Below, piece after piece: positions 24,575-34,763 of a DNA stretch of 64,000 bases (its first letter is position 1; each line of letters opens with the position of its first letter). A model generated the notes under the pieces. That model ran no database searches. It saw nothing but the letters and a program-made list of their open reading frames with translations, and was not told where the DNA came from. The translations under genes were made by a program, and so were the position numbers. Source of the DNA: Zygaena filipendulae (lineage: Eukaryota; Arthropoda; Insecta; Lepidoptera; Zygaenidae); contig OU015663.1 of NCBI GenBank assembly GCA_907165275.2, positions 6,832,501 to 6,896,500 on the forward strand, written 5' to 3'.

Positions 24575-25032
24575 TATTTTATATAGCATGCGAGTTATTT
24601 TTATGTATGCATAAATTTTACGACACAAAGGCATTAAAATTATTTCAAAAAAAAGTACCTATTTTAGAGTTCATGGAACTGTAGTGTGTGTAGAGTATAA
24701 AAGTTATACGTATAAGTATATCTATATAAATAAAATTAATATGATATTCGAAGACCGGCTGGACTGAGGGGCTATTGTTTTTCAATGTTCATAGATAATT
24801 TGGAAAGACAAATTCCCCGTTAAATTAGAATATCCGAAAAAAATTGAAAGCGTTTTTTCCGTAGGATTTTTTAATTGAACAGGACTAGCTCCACAAAAAA
24901 CGTTTTTATTTGCCGTAAAAACAATTTTAAGCTTTATTATAAAAAGCTCAAAATACTGATTCTATCTCCAAATCTCTACAAGATGTACCTATTTATCATC
25001 AGGTGAAGAAAGAAGATCATTTAGTTTTACAT

Positions 25033-26278
25033 AAACAAAATTTTAACAAAAAAATTAAAACCGACTTCCAAAAACACAGAACTAAAAAAGCTAAAAATAA
25101 AAAGTTAAAAATTACAAAATACCGATTTAATCCAAAAGACAAAAACACACGTATTGGTTTGTGCTATACCACTGATCGGTTTGAATTCGGTGACAAGCCT
25201 GTTCGTGTCTGCCCACTTGGGTTGTTCTGCTCACGAAGAGCTGGTGGCGGGAGTCGACTTAGCCCATCTACCCCCTCCATATTTGGCTTGTCACCGACTT
25301 CATACCGATCAGTGGTAGCACCAAGCAATAATAATATTACGTGTGTTTTTGTCTTTTGGATTAAATCGGTATTTTGTAATTTTTAACTTTTTATTTTTAG
25401 CTTTTTTAGTTCTGTGTTTCTGGAAGTCGGTTTTAATTTTTTTGTTAAATTTTGTTTATTTTTCGCTTTTAAGTAACTTAGTTCGTAATTTCTCTAAGTT
25501 ACAATAGCCTAATGTCAACTGCTCATCACCTTTTACAAAATATTGCTTTTCCCGAAGCAGGGACGTTAATTGTTGAGGAGTTCTCCCAGTATATCACCAT
25601 CATGTACATTGTGACGGGCATTGTTTAGAAACCATATTAAAGTTAAGGACTCAGAACCCGTGAAATACCTATTATTGAGTAGTTCCGATGACCATCGGTG
25701 GTCTTTATTATCAGTTCCACTTCTATAAATTTTGCTTTCCGAAAGCAAATAAACGATTTACTATAAAAAATACAAAAATCGCTATAGGTGTACCTGTAAT
25801 TTTTGAAGAGTTCCCTCGATTACTCCAAGATCCCATCATCAGATCTCGACTTGGTGTCAATGTAATCAATTTGGGAGTATCCCCTTTCAAACAAAAAAAA
25901 AAACAATTTTTTTGAAATCGCTCCAATCAGAACCCTCACATACGTATTATTGTTGAGTAGTTCCGATGACCATCTGTGGTCTTCATCATCAGTTTCACTT
26001 CTTCAAATTTTGCTTTCCAAAAGCAAATGAACGATTTACTATAAAAAATACTCAAATCGCTATAGGTGGGCCTATAATTTTTGAAGAGTTCCCTCGATTT
26101 CTCCAAGATCCCATCATCAGAGCCCGACTTGGTAGCAATGGGACCTAATTGGGAGTAAACCCTTTCAAACAAAAAAGAATTTTCCAAATCGGTCAAACCG
26201 TCTTCGAGTAATCGGTGAACATACATAAAAAAATACATACAATCGAACATACCTCCTCCTTTTTGGAAGTCGGTTAAA
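25033..26278. mobile_element. Fold-back element copy 1 (ACCGACTTCCAAAAA family), with internal duplication
   Basis: At one end, arms 25033-25201 and 25282-25457 are near-perfect inverted repeats of about 170 bp around an 80-base loop. The other end is GGAAGTCGGTTAAAA at about 26260-26275. Between them a unit of about 240 bp (GAGTAGTTCCGATGACCATC to CCCTTTCAAACAAAAA) occurs twice in tandem, at about 25677-25905 and 25957-26175. A shorter copy in opposite orientation lies at 34019-34763. Short ORFs here are not protein-like. Confidence 0.8.
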
Positions 26279-26393
26279 AAAAAATGCACACAATTCAATT
26301 CATCAAAATTTATACGTATAATTTAAAATAAGAACATTATTTCTTGATCAATAATAAATAGGTATTGACGAAAATTTCATGTTCAACAATAGT

Positions 26394-26580
26394 TCAGTGC
26401 TTAGTGGCCTTCTGTTGTTCAGGTGGCTTGTACCAGAGTTGCTCTTCATCATTATGAGGCCAGAAAGTAGGATTTTTTACGGGATCGAAACCGACTTCAG
26501 GATACATTTCGCATGCCATTTCCATTGTCATATCTTCAAACTTGGGGAGACCTTTAATTCTCGCTACTTCCTTATTTGCC
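26394..26580 (-). CDS. ATPsynD: ATPsynD exon 3 and stop
   Basis: Minus-strand acceptor TTATACAG. Encodes ANKEVARIKGLPKFEDMTME to PPEQQKATKH and TGA (26396-26394). NPTFWPH is the family signature. Confidence 0.95.
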
Positions 26581-27186
26581 CTGTATAAATATCAGAATTG
26601 GAAAAATGATTAGTACCCACCTACCTCTTTTAAGAGAGTTTCACTTACAAATTTCTCCCAAATTTAAAAAGCGTTATATAACTCACACGTCGATTTGCTT
26701 CTGCACTTCGGCACAAAACGCCTTAATTTGGGGCTCCAATGACTTCCATTGTTCATCCACTTTAGCTGACAGAGTGTCTTCTGGATACGGAACTTTGTAG
26801 GACTCGTACGCTGATTTCATCTTGTCCACGAGATCTTTGACGGGCACAGACTTCTTGTATTCCTCCCAGTTGATTTTGGGCGGTTCAGCTGGATGTTCTA
26901 GCACTCTATCATAGTCATAGTAAAAATAGATGTTATCGCTGCCATCGATATTTATTATAATAATGACGTAAAATATTAATCAACGGTTACAGATATTATC
27001 GCAGTTACATATTACGTTTTATTTGATTATTATATACTTCCAAAGATATTAAAATATCTTTGTATACCTTCGTAAGTACGCATCAGCCTTTCCTTTAAAT
27101 GCGATGAAGTTGTTCCTTTGTTCACGTGGCACTTTTTTTTCGAGCTCAACCCAATTGATTGAAGGTTTAGTGAATCTTTTTGCCAT
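26394..27186 (-). CDS. ATPsynD: ATP synthase subunit d, mitochondrial (complete)
   Basis: Three exons on the minus strand (27186-27068, 26905-26687, 26580-26394) give 174 residues plus TGA with GT-AG junctions and consistent phases. The protein starts MAKRFTKPSINWVELEKKVP, continues AYLR-RVLEHPAEPPKINWEE, VPYPEDTLSAKVDEQWKSLE, and ends PTFWPHNDEEQLWYKPPEQQ then KATKH. Insect ATP synthase d (about 178 aa) has the same SINW, PPQIDW, KVPYPQD and PTFWPHTPEEQ positions. The subunit is part of the peripheral stalk of mitochondrial F1Fo ATP synthase (family knowledge). The gene lies antisense between the 12.9-kb patch and the 29.5-kb exon, apparently nested in an intron. No defects are seen. Confidence 0.96.
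26687..26905 (-). CDS. ATPsynD: ATPsynD exon 2
   Basis: Minus-strand acceptor ATGATAG, donor GTGAGT. Encodes RVLEHPAEPPKINWEEYKKS to AEVQKQID with a split Val codon at the end. Confidence 0.95.
27068..27186 (-). CDS. ATPsynD: ATPsynD exon 1
   Basis: ATG at 27186-27184; 39 codons plus two bases. Ends KADAYLR before a minus-strand donor GTATAC. Contains SINWVELEKKVP and NNFIAFKGKADAYL, typical of the subunit d amino terminus. Confidence 0.94.
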
Positions 27187-29528
27187 TTGGCTTATAGTAT
27201 TCTACTAAAGATTATACAATTCATACAATTTATATATTTAAATTCAGCAATGAGTGAATAAAAAATACGTTCAGTATGTCAAATTTGACATTTGGTGAAT
27301 ATAATAAATTCAAAGAGAATATAATCACTGCGTTGATAAATTTGTGATATTTTGCATTACAGATTTATTTTGCACAAAATATTCTTTGAACATTCCATGG
27401 TATTGCGTGGAGTTGGCATTGAATAATAAGAACTTCCAAGAAACATCGCCGTTGGGATAGAAATACTTTCACTTATCGATTGGGACGATAAATCGCTTAT
27501 ACAACACGCACGCAAAGCGTTCTTATGAGACACTATGAGATTGCACGGGGTTGCTTTTTCAAGTCGATCTCGTAGGTCGGAAACCTTTTACCAACGCTTG
27601 AAAAACAGCAGTTTAAACAAAATGGCCCATGTTTCCGAGAATCTAAAGAATGAATTATAAAGTCATGCCTATGGGCAATAACAAAAGGCAGCCATTCAGA
27701 ATTTGTAATCAGCTCCTATACAGTAACATTATTTTGAGATACTCGTAGGTTAGTAAGCGTACATGCATGGCGGGAAAGATAATTTTATCTTGCGTTGATT
27801 AGATAGTGGTTGGCGATAGGTACTTAAATACTTTAGGCCAGTTCGTACTGTACATAATAATAAAAAAATGGTTTATGTTCTGTGTGAGAATGCACGAAAT
27901 TGTATAAAACGATTGAATGACATCACGACCGAAATTCTCAGAATTATACATATAATAATATATCCTATATCGCTGATAGTTTGTAGATATTGTTATAAGA
28001 ATCGTACGTGCAATAAACTCGTGACAAAACTTCACCGTTACTCATAATAAATGAATATTTTAAACATAACCTTGCTAGAAGTGCGATCGTATTTGTCATA
28101 ATTAACCCTTGGCTCGAATGAGAATAAAACTGACATCGATCAGCACGCTGTTTCAATTACAAGACATCAGTACAGCGGTGTCGCGTTCAGCACCATATCC
28201 GGAGGATATTAGCCGTAACGTTGCCGTGCTGTGCGACGCGACACTGCACCGCCCTATTGCTTCAGACACGCCGAATTTTGCCGATGACATATTTACCGTA
28301 TCAACTGCTCCTGGCTATTCTATAAAGCGCCACTAGTCTACACTTTTGAATAGGGAACGTTACACGATTTTCAATCTTATCACATAGGGTTATGGTACTC
28401 TCAAATCTTTTCCGAACGAAAATGACGATTGTTTTCAGTACACGTGCTTTCGGAAACCATTTCCGCCGGATCAACTCGTTACATTTGAAAAGTGTTAACT
28501 AATGCCGATCGCTTTGATGGAACATTTGTAGGGTGATCTAGGAAGCGCCCGAAGTTTGTGATTTACTGTTACTTGTTAAAAATAATTAACTCTATGCTAT
28601 TTATGATCCGACTTTTTACAACTGATCACATTTCTTCGTATTGTGAATATTATTTAAACTTCGAGGAATGCTATCCCTCCTATCTATACTGTTTTATTAA
28701 TTTCTTCAACTACTTATTATTTTCTTAACTCGAACACAACAACCTTTGCAAATGGAGATGTGTAAATGGGCAAAAATTTTACGACGGTCATTTTTACTGT
28801 AAAATGTGTCAGTTGACAGCAGTTTACCGCGGTGTTCAATGGAAAGACGAAATAAAAATAAAAGAAATCTGTTTGATTGAGCGTACATGGATGGGTCGCT
28901 GAAACAGGTTCTGGCGCTGCGGTGGCGACGTTGGCTGCAACCACAGCTAGGGAAGCCTTACTTAGTTGCTATGCGAGCTGGCGTGGGATTGCGAGTTGGA
29001 TTTGGATAGACCTCATGTTCTCAACGAAAGAGTATTTACTTTTAGTTTCTACTTTTTATACGTAGGTATACCGTATAACTGACTTTGTACACGTTTGGAG
29101 TAATATTAGTGGCTTTGATCGTGTTTCCGACACTTCGGTTACTTTGTGTTATGCTCCAAATACCAAACTATTTACAAAGAATAATTTTGTCATACATGTC
29201 ATGTCATGTCTAACACACACAATATAATAAAAAAAGTTTATTTTTGTTATTCACGAAAGCACAGATAATATAATACTATACTAGACGAAAGTATGCGAAC
29301 GTTTGTAAATTTTCTAAAATTGCTACTATACTAAACTTAAACTTATATAAATTTTCGATCGTAAGAGCCTTATTATCCCAATTTATTTAAAATTGTTCAG
29401 CCTAACTTATTAATGTCGTTATGGAACAGAATAAATGGATAAATCAGATTAAAATAATTTTCGTTTACAAAGATACCAAAGTGGTGGGTAAAAAAAAATT
29501 CTTGTAACACGTGGCATGTTTGTTTCAG
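27187..29528. other. Upstream of ATPsynD, before the 29.5-kb exon
   Basis: Should contain the ATPsynD promoter, divergent to the plus-strand gene; no TATA box is evident near 27200-27260. A GC-richer patch at 28110-28330 has an open frame (75 codons) without a known domain, and another lies at 28880-29010. No splice-supported exon was found. Confidence 0.45.
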
Positions 29529-29661
29529 ATCCAGCATGAAGCTGGAGTGGGCGGAGAGCGAGTCCGACTACGGGCTGGAGGAGGCGCCCTTCTACGAGGG
29601 CTGCGCCTCCGCCGCGCCGCCGCCGCGCAAGCATGTGTCCTTCAACCTCACGCTTAACTTG
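29529..29661 (+). CDS. Coding exon of a plus-strand regulatory protein (possible pointed-like ETS factor)
   Basis: Follows a TTGTTTCAG acceptor and ends at GTAACT. From ATG at 29536 it encodes 42 residues: MKLEWAESESDYGLEEAPFY, EGCASAAPPPRKHV, SFNLTLNL. It is GC-rich with balanced codon use, unlike flanking DNA. The acidic, aromatic start followed by a Pro/Ala linker looks like a transcription-factor amino terminus. ATG 29536 may be the start, but the frame stays open to the acceptor, so an upstream coding exon cannot be excluded. The exon ends in phase 0, so exon 39091-39211 continues it in frame. No DNA-binding domain is in the window; the family assignment is tentative. Confidence 0.6.
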
Positions 29662-29732
29662 GTAACTCATTATCCATTGCATTATTGATAATAGGCTAGA
29701 TAACTAGAATATAAAACTTAAAAGTTTTTAAT

Positions 29733-29850
29733 CCATCGTCGGGTAGATTAATAAAAAATATGAGATGAGACACGTATTTTTCCTCTTTTTAACGTAATCA
29801 ACAAATAAGGAACATTGAGTCGAAACTTCACGTGACGTCATGCCTCGGTA
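29733..29850 (-). mobile_element. GTCCGTC MITE family, partial copy D with CRE
   Basis: One half of the family is recognisable (GTAGATTAATAAAAAATATG, GACACGTATTTTT, CATTGAGTCGAAACTTCACG) and includes TGACGTCA at 29833-29840. The other half is missing or diverged. Confidence 0.55.
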
Positions 29851-31722
29851 CACTTTATGCGTTAGTGATGACGTCTTTACCACCGTAACTTTACTGATTA
29901 CTTTACCGTTAAATAAATCATCATGAGGAAACCTAAACTTGTGTGCACCAATCCGCCCTAGACCATCGCCTTCAGTGTAGGTCTAGGGTAGCCTCGACTT
30001 TGGATGCAATTTTATATTATGTATTTGTTATTTGCATTTTTATATCTTCTATGTTCACGGCTCGAAAAATTACATCAATTCAAATTACTCAATATTGTCG
30101 TCTTTTTCGTTGGTGTTGATTATGTCTAGGGTGTTTGCTACCTACTTACCTGAAAATAAAAATGTATTCCGGTGTAAATTTTCCAAAACAATATCGGTAT
30201 CCAGTAAATAAACTTTATCGTGTCTAATTATTTCTAATTGCATTATTTATGACTTTCTCTAGTTATAGGCTACACAGCTAATTAGATATTTGAAAACATA
30301 TCATTGTTGAAGCATTTTAAACGTAGTTATTTTTTATTTTCACACAATTTGAGATTTAATAGAAAAAGGTGTTATTACATCTTAGAGCGTACTTACTTAC
30401 GAGTATATAAATGACAAGCAGTAAAACTTGATACCACAACCATGAACTTAACAAGTAGAAACTAAAATAATATGGGTATTTAAGCTTTGGAAAAGAAACT
30501 TGTCCTCAGACAAGTTGCGACTTGCGGGTCTGGTTAGGCGACTTGCAATAACTGTGCAGCTCGCTATGATGACCTATGATTATTATATGTAGTTCCATCG
30601 GTAGCTAATTGCCACAATATAGTATACACTAGTGTAAGTACACTTTACTGAGAACTTACATTGAAGTAAAAATTCGTTTTCAAAAGTCAAAAGATTGCAA
30701 TTAGTAAATTATGCAGAATTAAAATATTTTGCTGCAGTTAGCTTCTCATTATTATATTAATATCGCGGCATTTTATTAGGTAATCAAAATATAAAATCTC
30801 ATAAATTCAATAAGAAACAGTTTTCTTTTAAACTGATTCAGAGTAGAGTTCATCAAATAAAACAGATACTGCTAGAGTGAACGCTCAATTTATAAAAGCA
30901 AAACGAAAAACTAATCAATCATTTACTCCAAAAAAAAGGATTGAAAACAAAACCGGTATTCCTATTTCAAAAGCGTTTGATTTTTATTTTTAAACGTTGC
31001 CCGTGACACTGGCTCTAAGCTACGCTAATGAGTTTCGACATTAGCCCGCTACGACGGAACACTGGTGCCACTTTTTACGAATGGGTTAGCGAGTACTCTA
31101 AGCTTTTTTAATCCTACAAAGCTACAACATTTTAAATGGTTTGCAGTAGTAGTTAATTAAAACAACGGGCGTTATTAAAATCAATATCTAAGTACCTTGT
31201 AAGGTTCGGTTGACTTTTAATTGCTTTAACGTAAAGGAAAAACAATTGACTTAATTTGCTTAGTAAATCTCAAAATCTCAAGAATAAAACTTATTTCAAT
31301 TTTAATCGATTAAATAAAAATGTAGCAAGGTACCTACTAGTTTATGACAATACTAACACTGAGATAAGAAAGATTAAAAACGTTAATTATTCCCTAAAAT
31401 TAACGCTCGAAAAAACTCATACATGACAATACTAAATTAATAATTAGAAGGGGTTGAATGAAATATTATGTACTCGTGATACATCACCAACTCTATTCAA
31501 CAGTGAAGTGCAGGCTTAAAACTCATTGACGTGATTCACGTGTATCCTACACCCGACGAAAGAATGATGATTTAAGAGTACCTGCCTACAATAGGTAACA
31601 AAGAGTGTAGTGACGTAAAAGTCAATAAAAAGAAGAGTTATTTATGTAATTACGTAAATAAGCGACACCGAATATCCGCGTCATGGCGACATGTTAGGCC
31701 TCTGCATTACAAGAATTATTGT

Positions 31723-31935
31723 GAACTAGCCGTTCCCGCGGTTTCACTCGCGGAAATTTAAGAATTCTCGCGGGGATTCCGGGATAAAAAGTACCAAATG
31801 TCCTTCTATATACTTCTGGCAACGTGTGTACAAAATTTCATGATTATCGTTTAAGCCGTGAAGGCGTGGAAGCGTAACCGACAGACAGACAGAGTTAGGT
31901 ACATTCGCATTTATGATACCTATAGTAGGGATTAA
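31723..31935 (-). mobile_element. Helitron-like repeat
   Basis: CTAGCCGTTCCCGCGGTTTC, then ACTCGCGGAAATTTAAGAAT at the left; CGCATTTATGATACCTATAG and TAGGGA at the right. Reads full length on the minus strand. Confidence 0.6.
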
Positions 31936-32664
31936 TTATAAATATCGCGACACTACAAAATAGAAAACGATATCCGAATAAAATAAAATGCCATGTAATT
32001 TCCTAATACTGTGATTTCATACCTTAATTAAATGGCTTGTTATTTTCTTCATACATAAAATACAGTCAAAGGCGCAAACATTTTCTCACATAAAACCTTT
32101 AAAATCGGTGAACCTGTGAATGTTTGGCGTCAGGCGTGTGAGCGTTGTCTTGTATGCATAAATAAATACGAATTTTGCTTCTTCGATCAATTTTTTTTTT
32201 AAAGCAGGTTTTGTTTTTGTTTTTATCTATCGTCGCCACTTTTTGTAAAATATTTGTCTAGAGCTGTGAATAATAGGTACAACGTAAAAAAGTTTTTACA
32301 TCAATGTTTGTTATAAACGATAGAAATCTAGAGTCTTCCCTCTTCATGGTTTTCTTTATTTAAGTAGGTATAACGACTTTATGTAGGTGTCTATATGTAG
32401 AAATTAGCCCGTCTATCCGTGCGTGTCTCATTAGGGGCTTGCCACCTTTGCAATATTATTACGTATATATCCGGTCCCTATAGTTAAAGGGAAATTTATA
32501 CTACAAATAAGTACTATATTATGTATCATATTGAAATTCACAGCCTAGGCACAATATGACAAAAATATTGTTTTTCCTCAATTCTCCAAATATTCATGAA
32601 GTTGTAATACACGTACAAATTTAATCCTAGTCTCGTTCAAAAAACCTCAATTACAATAATATTA

Positions 32665-32740
32665 TTATGGCACTTTTTATCCCGAAATTCCCGCGGGATT
32701 TCCGAAATTAACGCGGGTGAAACCGCGGGGAACAGATATA
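32665..32740 (+). mobile_element. Helitron-like repeat, end fragment
   Basis: TATGGCACTTTTTATCCCGA, GCGGGATTTCCGAAATTAAC, GCGGGTGAAACCGCGGGGAA, then CAGATATAG in place of CAGCTAG. Confidence 0.5.
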
Positions 32741-32837
32741 GTATTTTAATAAGCGCCTTCTGATGCCAAAGTAAAGCTTGTACGGTGGACACTACTTTTT
32801 GTATATATACATTAATATTCTCCAAGACTCCAATTTT

Positions 32838-32933
32838 TGTCACATAAATGTTTATCCTAACACCGGGATCGACCTTGCGACACTTGGTGTAGCAGTGAAG
32901 TTCATTAACCACTACACCAACGGCGCTGTCAGA
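32838..32933 (-). repeat. tRNA-derived SINE, second family
   Basis: On the minus strand: CGCCGTTGGTGTAGTGGTTAA (A box) and, about 45 bases on, AAGGTCGATCCCGGTG (B box), then an AT-rich tail with CATAAATG on the plus strand. A related copy at about 54.65 kb is split by a MITE. Confidence 0.65.
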
Positions 32934-33774
32934 ATTATGGATTACATTCTATATCTATATCAGGCTAACACTGTATTCTACGAAAAAAGAAATAAGGTAT
33001 TTTAATAATTATATTAAAACGGAAGTAAATAAATCTAATGAAAGATTTAGTTTGAAAAGATTCGAGGCGTGATTAAGTGTGACAAGATCGAGCCGTCACA
33101 CACGTCACTACACACCGCCGAACCGAAGCGTTGGGGTGCACACGACAAATAGACAATTAACCTCAACAATATATTATCGGTGTCCTTTCAGAAGCTTCCG
33201 TTTTAAATGTTAAAATAAATCCCGTTAAATCTTTCGGAGACTTTATTTTTAATCTGCGATAGGCTTAAAAGAATGAAATACATTTTTATGCGGTTAGAAA
33301 CTAGTCTAAGTAACGAATAAAATTTTATATAAGATAAGATAAAGTTTATTTCACCATTAGAAGACCATGCTGCACTATGTTGACATAATAGAATCATCGC
33401 TTATAAAGCATAGTGGTCATTTTAATTATTAAACAACTGATTACCAAACTATAATAGGAAAGGTGATATTTGGGTAAAACCAACTAGTAAATATGTAAAA
33501 GTAAAGAAGTAAAGGAGAAAGAAAAGTAATTTACCACTCTCTATCAAACAGTAGATACTAGATATACGTATATACATTATGCATACTCAGACGAAATAAA
33601 AACTCAAGACGGAGCGCTGTGAACAAAGAAGTGAAGCCGTAAAACTACGCCTCGGCGTGTACATGCACAGTTACACGCACACACATATAACGAAACTACG
33701 CCTTACCTTGTCAGTCAAGCAATTCCGACGCGCGGAGTGTCACGCTGTAATAATTTCTATTTTTTTAAGAAAAA

Positions 33775-33870
33775 ATGCCGAATTTTGTAGTGAGAGGGTG
33801 TAAAAACCAATCTTCGAAAATTAAAAAGCAAGGTAGAACCACATTTTTAATAAAATATCAATTTTATTAA
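33775..33870 (+). pseudogene. Truncated THAP-domain start
   Basis: ATG then MPNFVVRGCKNQSSKIKKQG and RTTF, followed by LIKYQFY and stop: 31 codons. THAP domains begin M-P-x-F-C-x-V-x-G-C-x-N; here the second Cys (GCKN) is present but the first zinc-ligand Cys is missing, and the frame ends before the rest of the finger. A remnant of a P-type transposase, not a working domain. Confidence 0.6.
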
Positions 33871-34018
33871 TTTATGACAATTTGGAACACAAAACCTCCA
33901 CAACTTTCATAAGTGTTGCCACTAGTGAGCGTCACAATAGTCCCCGTTTTTTGGGTAAGTTAATGTGACCTGGAACGTAATGTAACACGTTCATTTACCT
34001 ATTTCGATTTTAACTTTT

Positions 34019-34763
34019 TAACCGACTTCCAAAAAGCAGGAAGTTATGCATTCGATTGTATGTATGTTTTTTTTTTTTTATGTAGGTTCACCGATTACTC
34101 GAAGACGGTTGGACCAATTTTGAAAATTCTTTTTTGTTTGAAAGGGTTTACTCTCAATTAGGTCCTATTGCCACCAAATCGGGATCTGATGATGTGATCT
34201 TGGAGAAATCGAGGGAACTCTTCAAAAATAATAAGCACCGATACCGATTTGAGTATTTTTTATAGTAAATCGTTCATTTGCTTTCGGAAAGCAAAATTTG
34301 AAGAAGTGGAACTGATGATGAAGACCACAGATGATCATCGGAACTACTCAATAATAGGTATTTCACGAGTTCCGATTCGTTAACTTTAAATGGTTCCTAA
34401 ACAATTTATGCTCGTCACAACTCACAATATATATGGCAAAGTGGAACTGAGTGTAATGTACCAGGAGAACTCCTCAAAAATTAACGTCCCTGCATCGAGA
34501 AGAGCAATATTTTGTAAAATATGATGAGTAGTTAACTTCAGGCTATTGTAACTTAGATACATTACAAACCGTCTCACTTAAAAGCAAGAAATTAACAAAT
34601 TTTTACCAAAAAAATTAAAACCGACTTTCAAAAAACACAAAACTAAAAAGCTTAAAATAACAAAATACCGATTTAATCCAACAGACAATAATATTTTGTT
34701 ATTTTTAGCTTTTTAGTTTTGTGTTTTTGGAAGTCGGTTTTAATAATTTTGTAAAAAAATTTA
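34019..34763. mobile_element. Fold-back element copy 2, nested in the P-like element
   Basis: Starts AACCGACTTCCAAAAAGCAG, carries one copy of the unit seen twice in copy 1 (inverted relative to it), and ends in a hairpin with arms about 34593-34668 and 34692-34763 containing AAAACCGACTTTCAAAAAAC. It lies wholly between the terminal repeats of the element at 33586-35057. Confidence 0.8.

Larger units (their letters stand above)
13123..26393. other. Inferred giant intron, first part
   Basis: AT-rich DNA with no convincing exon on either strand. Contents are repeats listed separately: Helitron-like copies (16.1, 17.5, 19.3, 22.9, 24.3 kb), the mariner-type MITE (16.5 kb), the TTTTAA array (18.7 kb), a LINE 3' fragment (21.1 kb) and the fold-back element (25.0-26.3 kb). 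A B-box-like GGATTCGATTC at about 23490 may mark a worn SINE. A single AACCGACTTC end lies at about 23838. Confidence 0.5.
29851..33577. other. Intron between the two regulatory-protein exons, left part
   Basis: AT-rich, no exon seen. Contains a Helitron-like repeat (31.7 kb), an end fragment (32.67 kb) and the SINE at 32.84 kb. Confidence 0.5.

Noticed and set aside
25003..25386. 127-codon ORF rich in Lys
   Set aside because: It lies across the two arms and loop of the fold-back hairpin; the Lys codons are A-rich repeat sequence.
28109..28336. 75-codon ORF in a GC-richer patch
   Set aside because: No domain, no convincing splice sites; kept only as a composition note.
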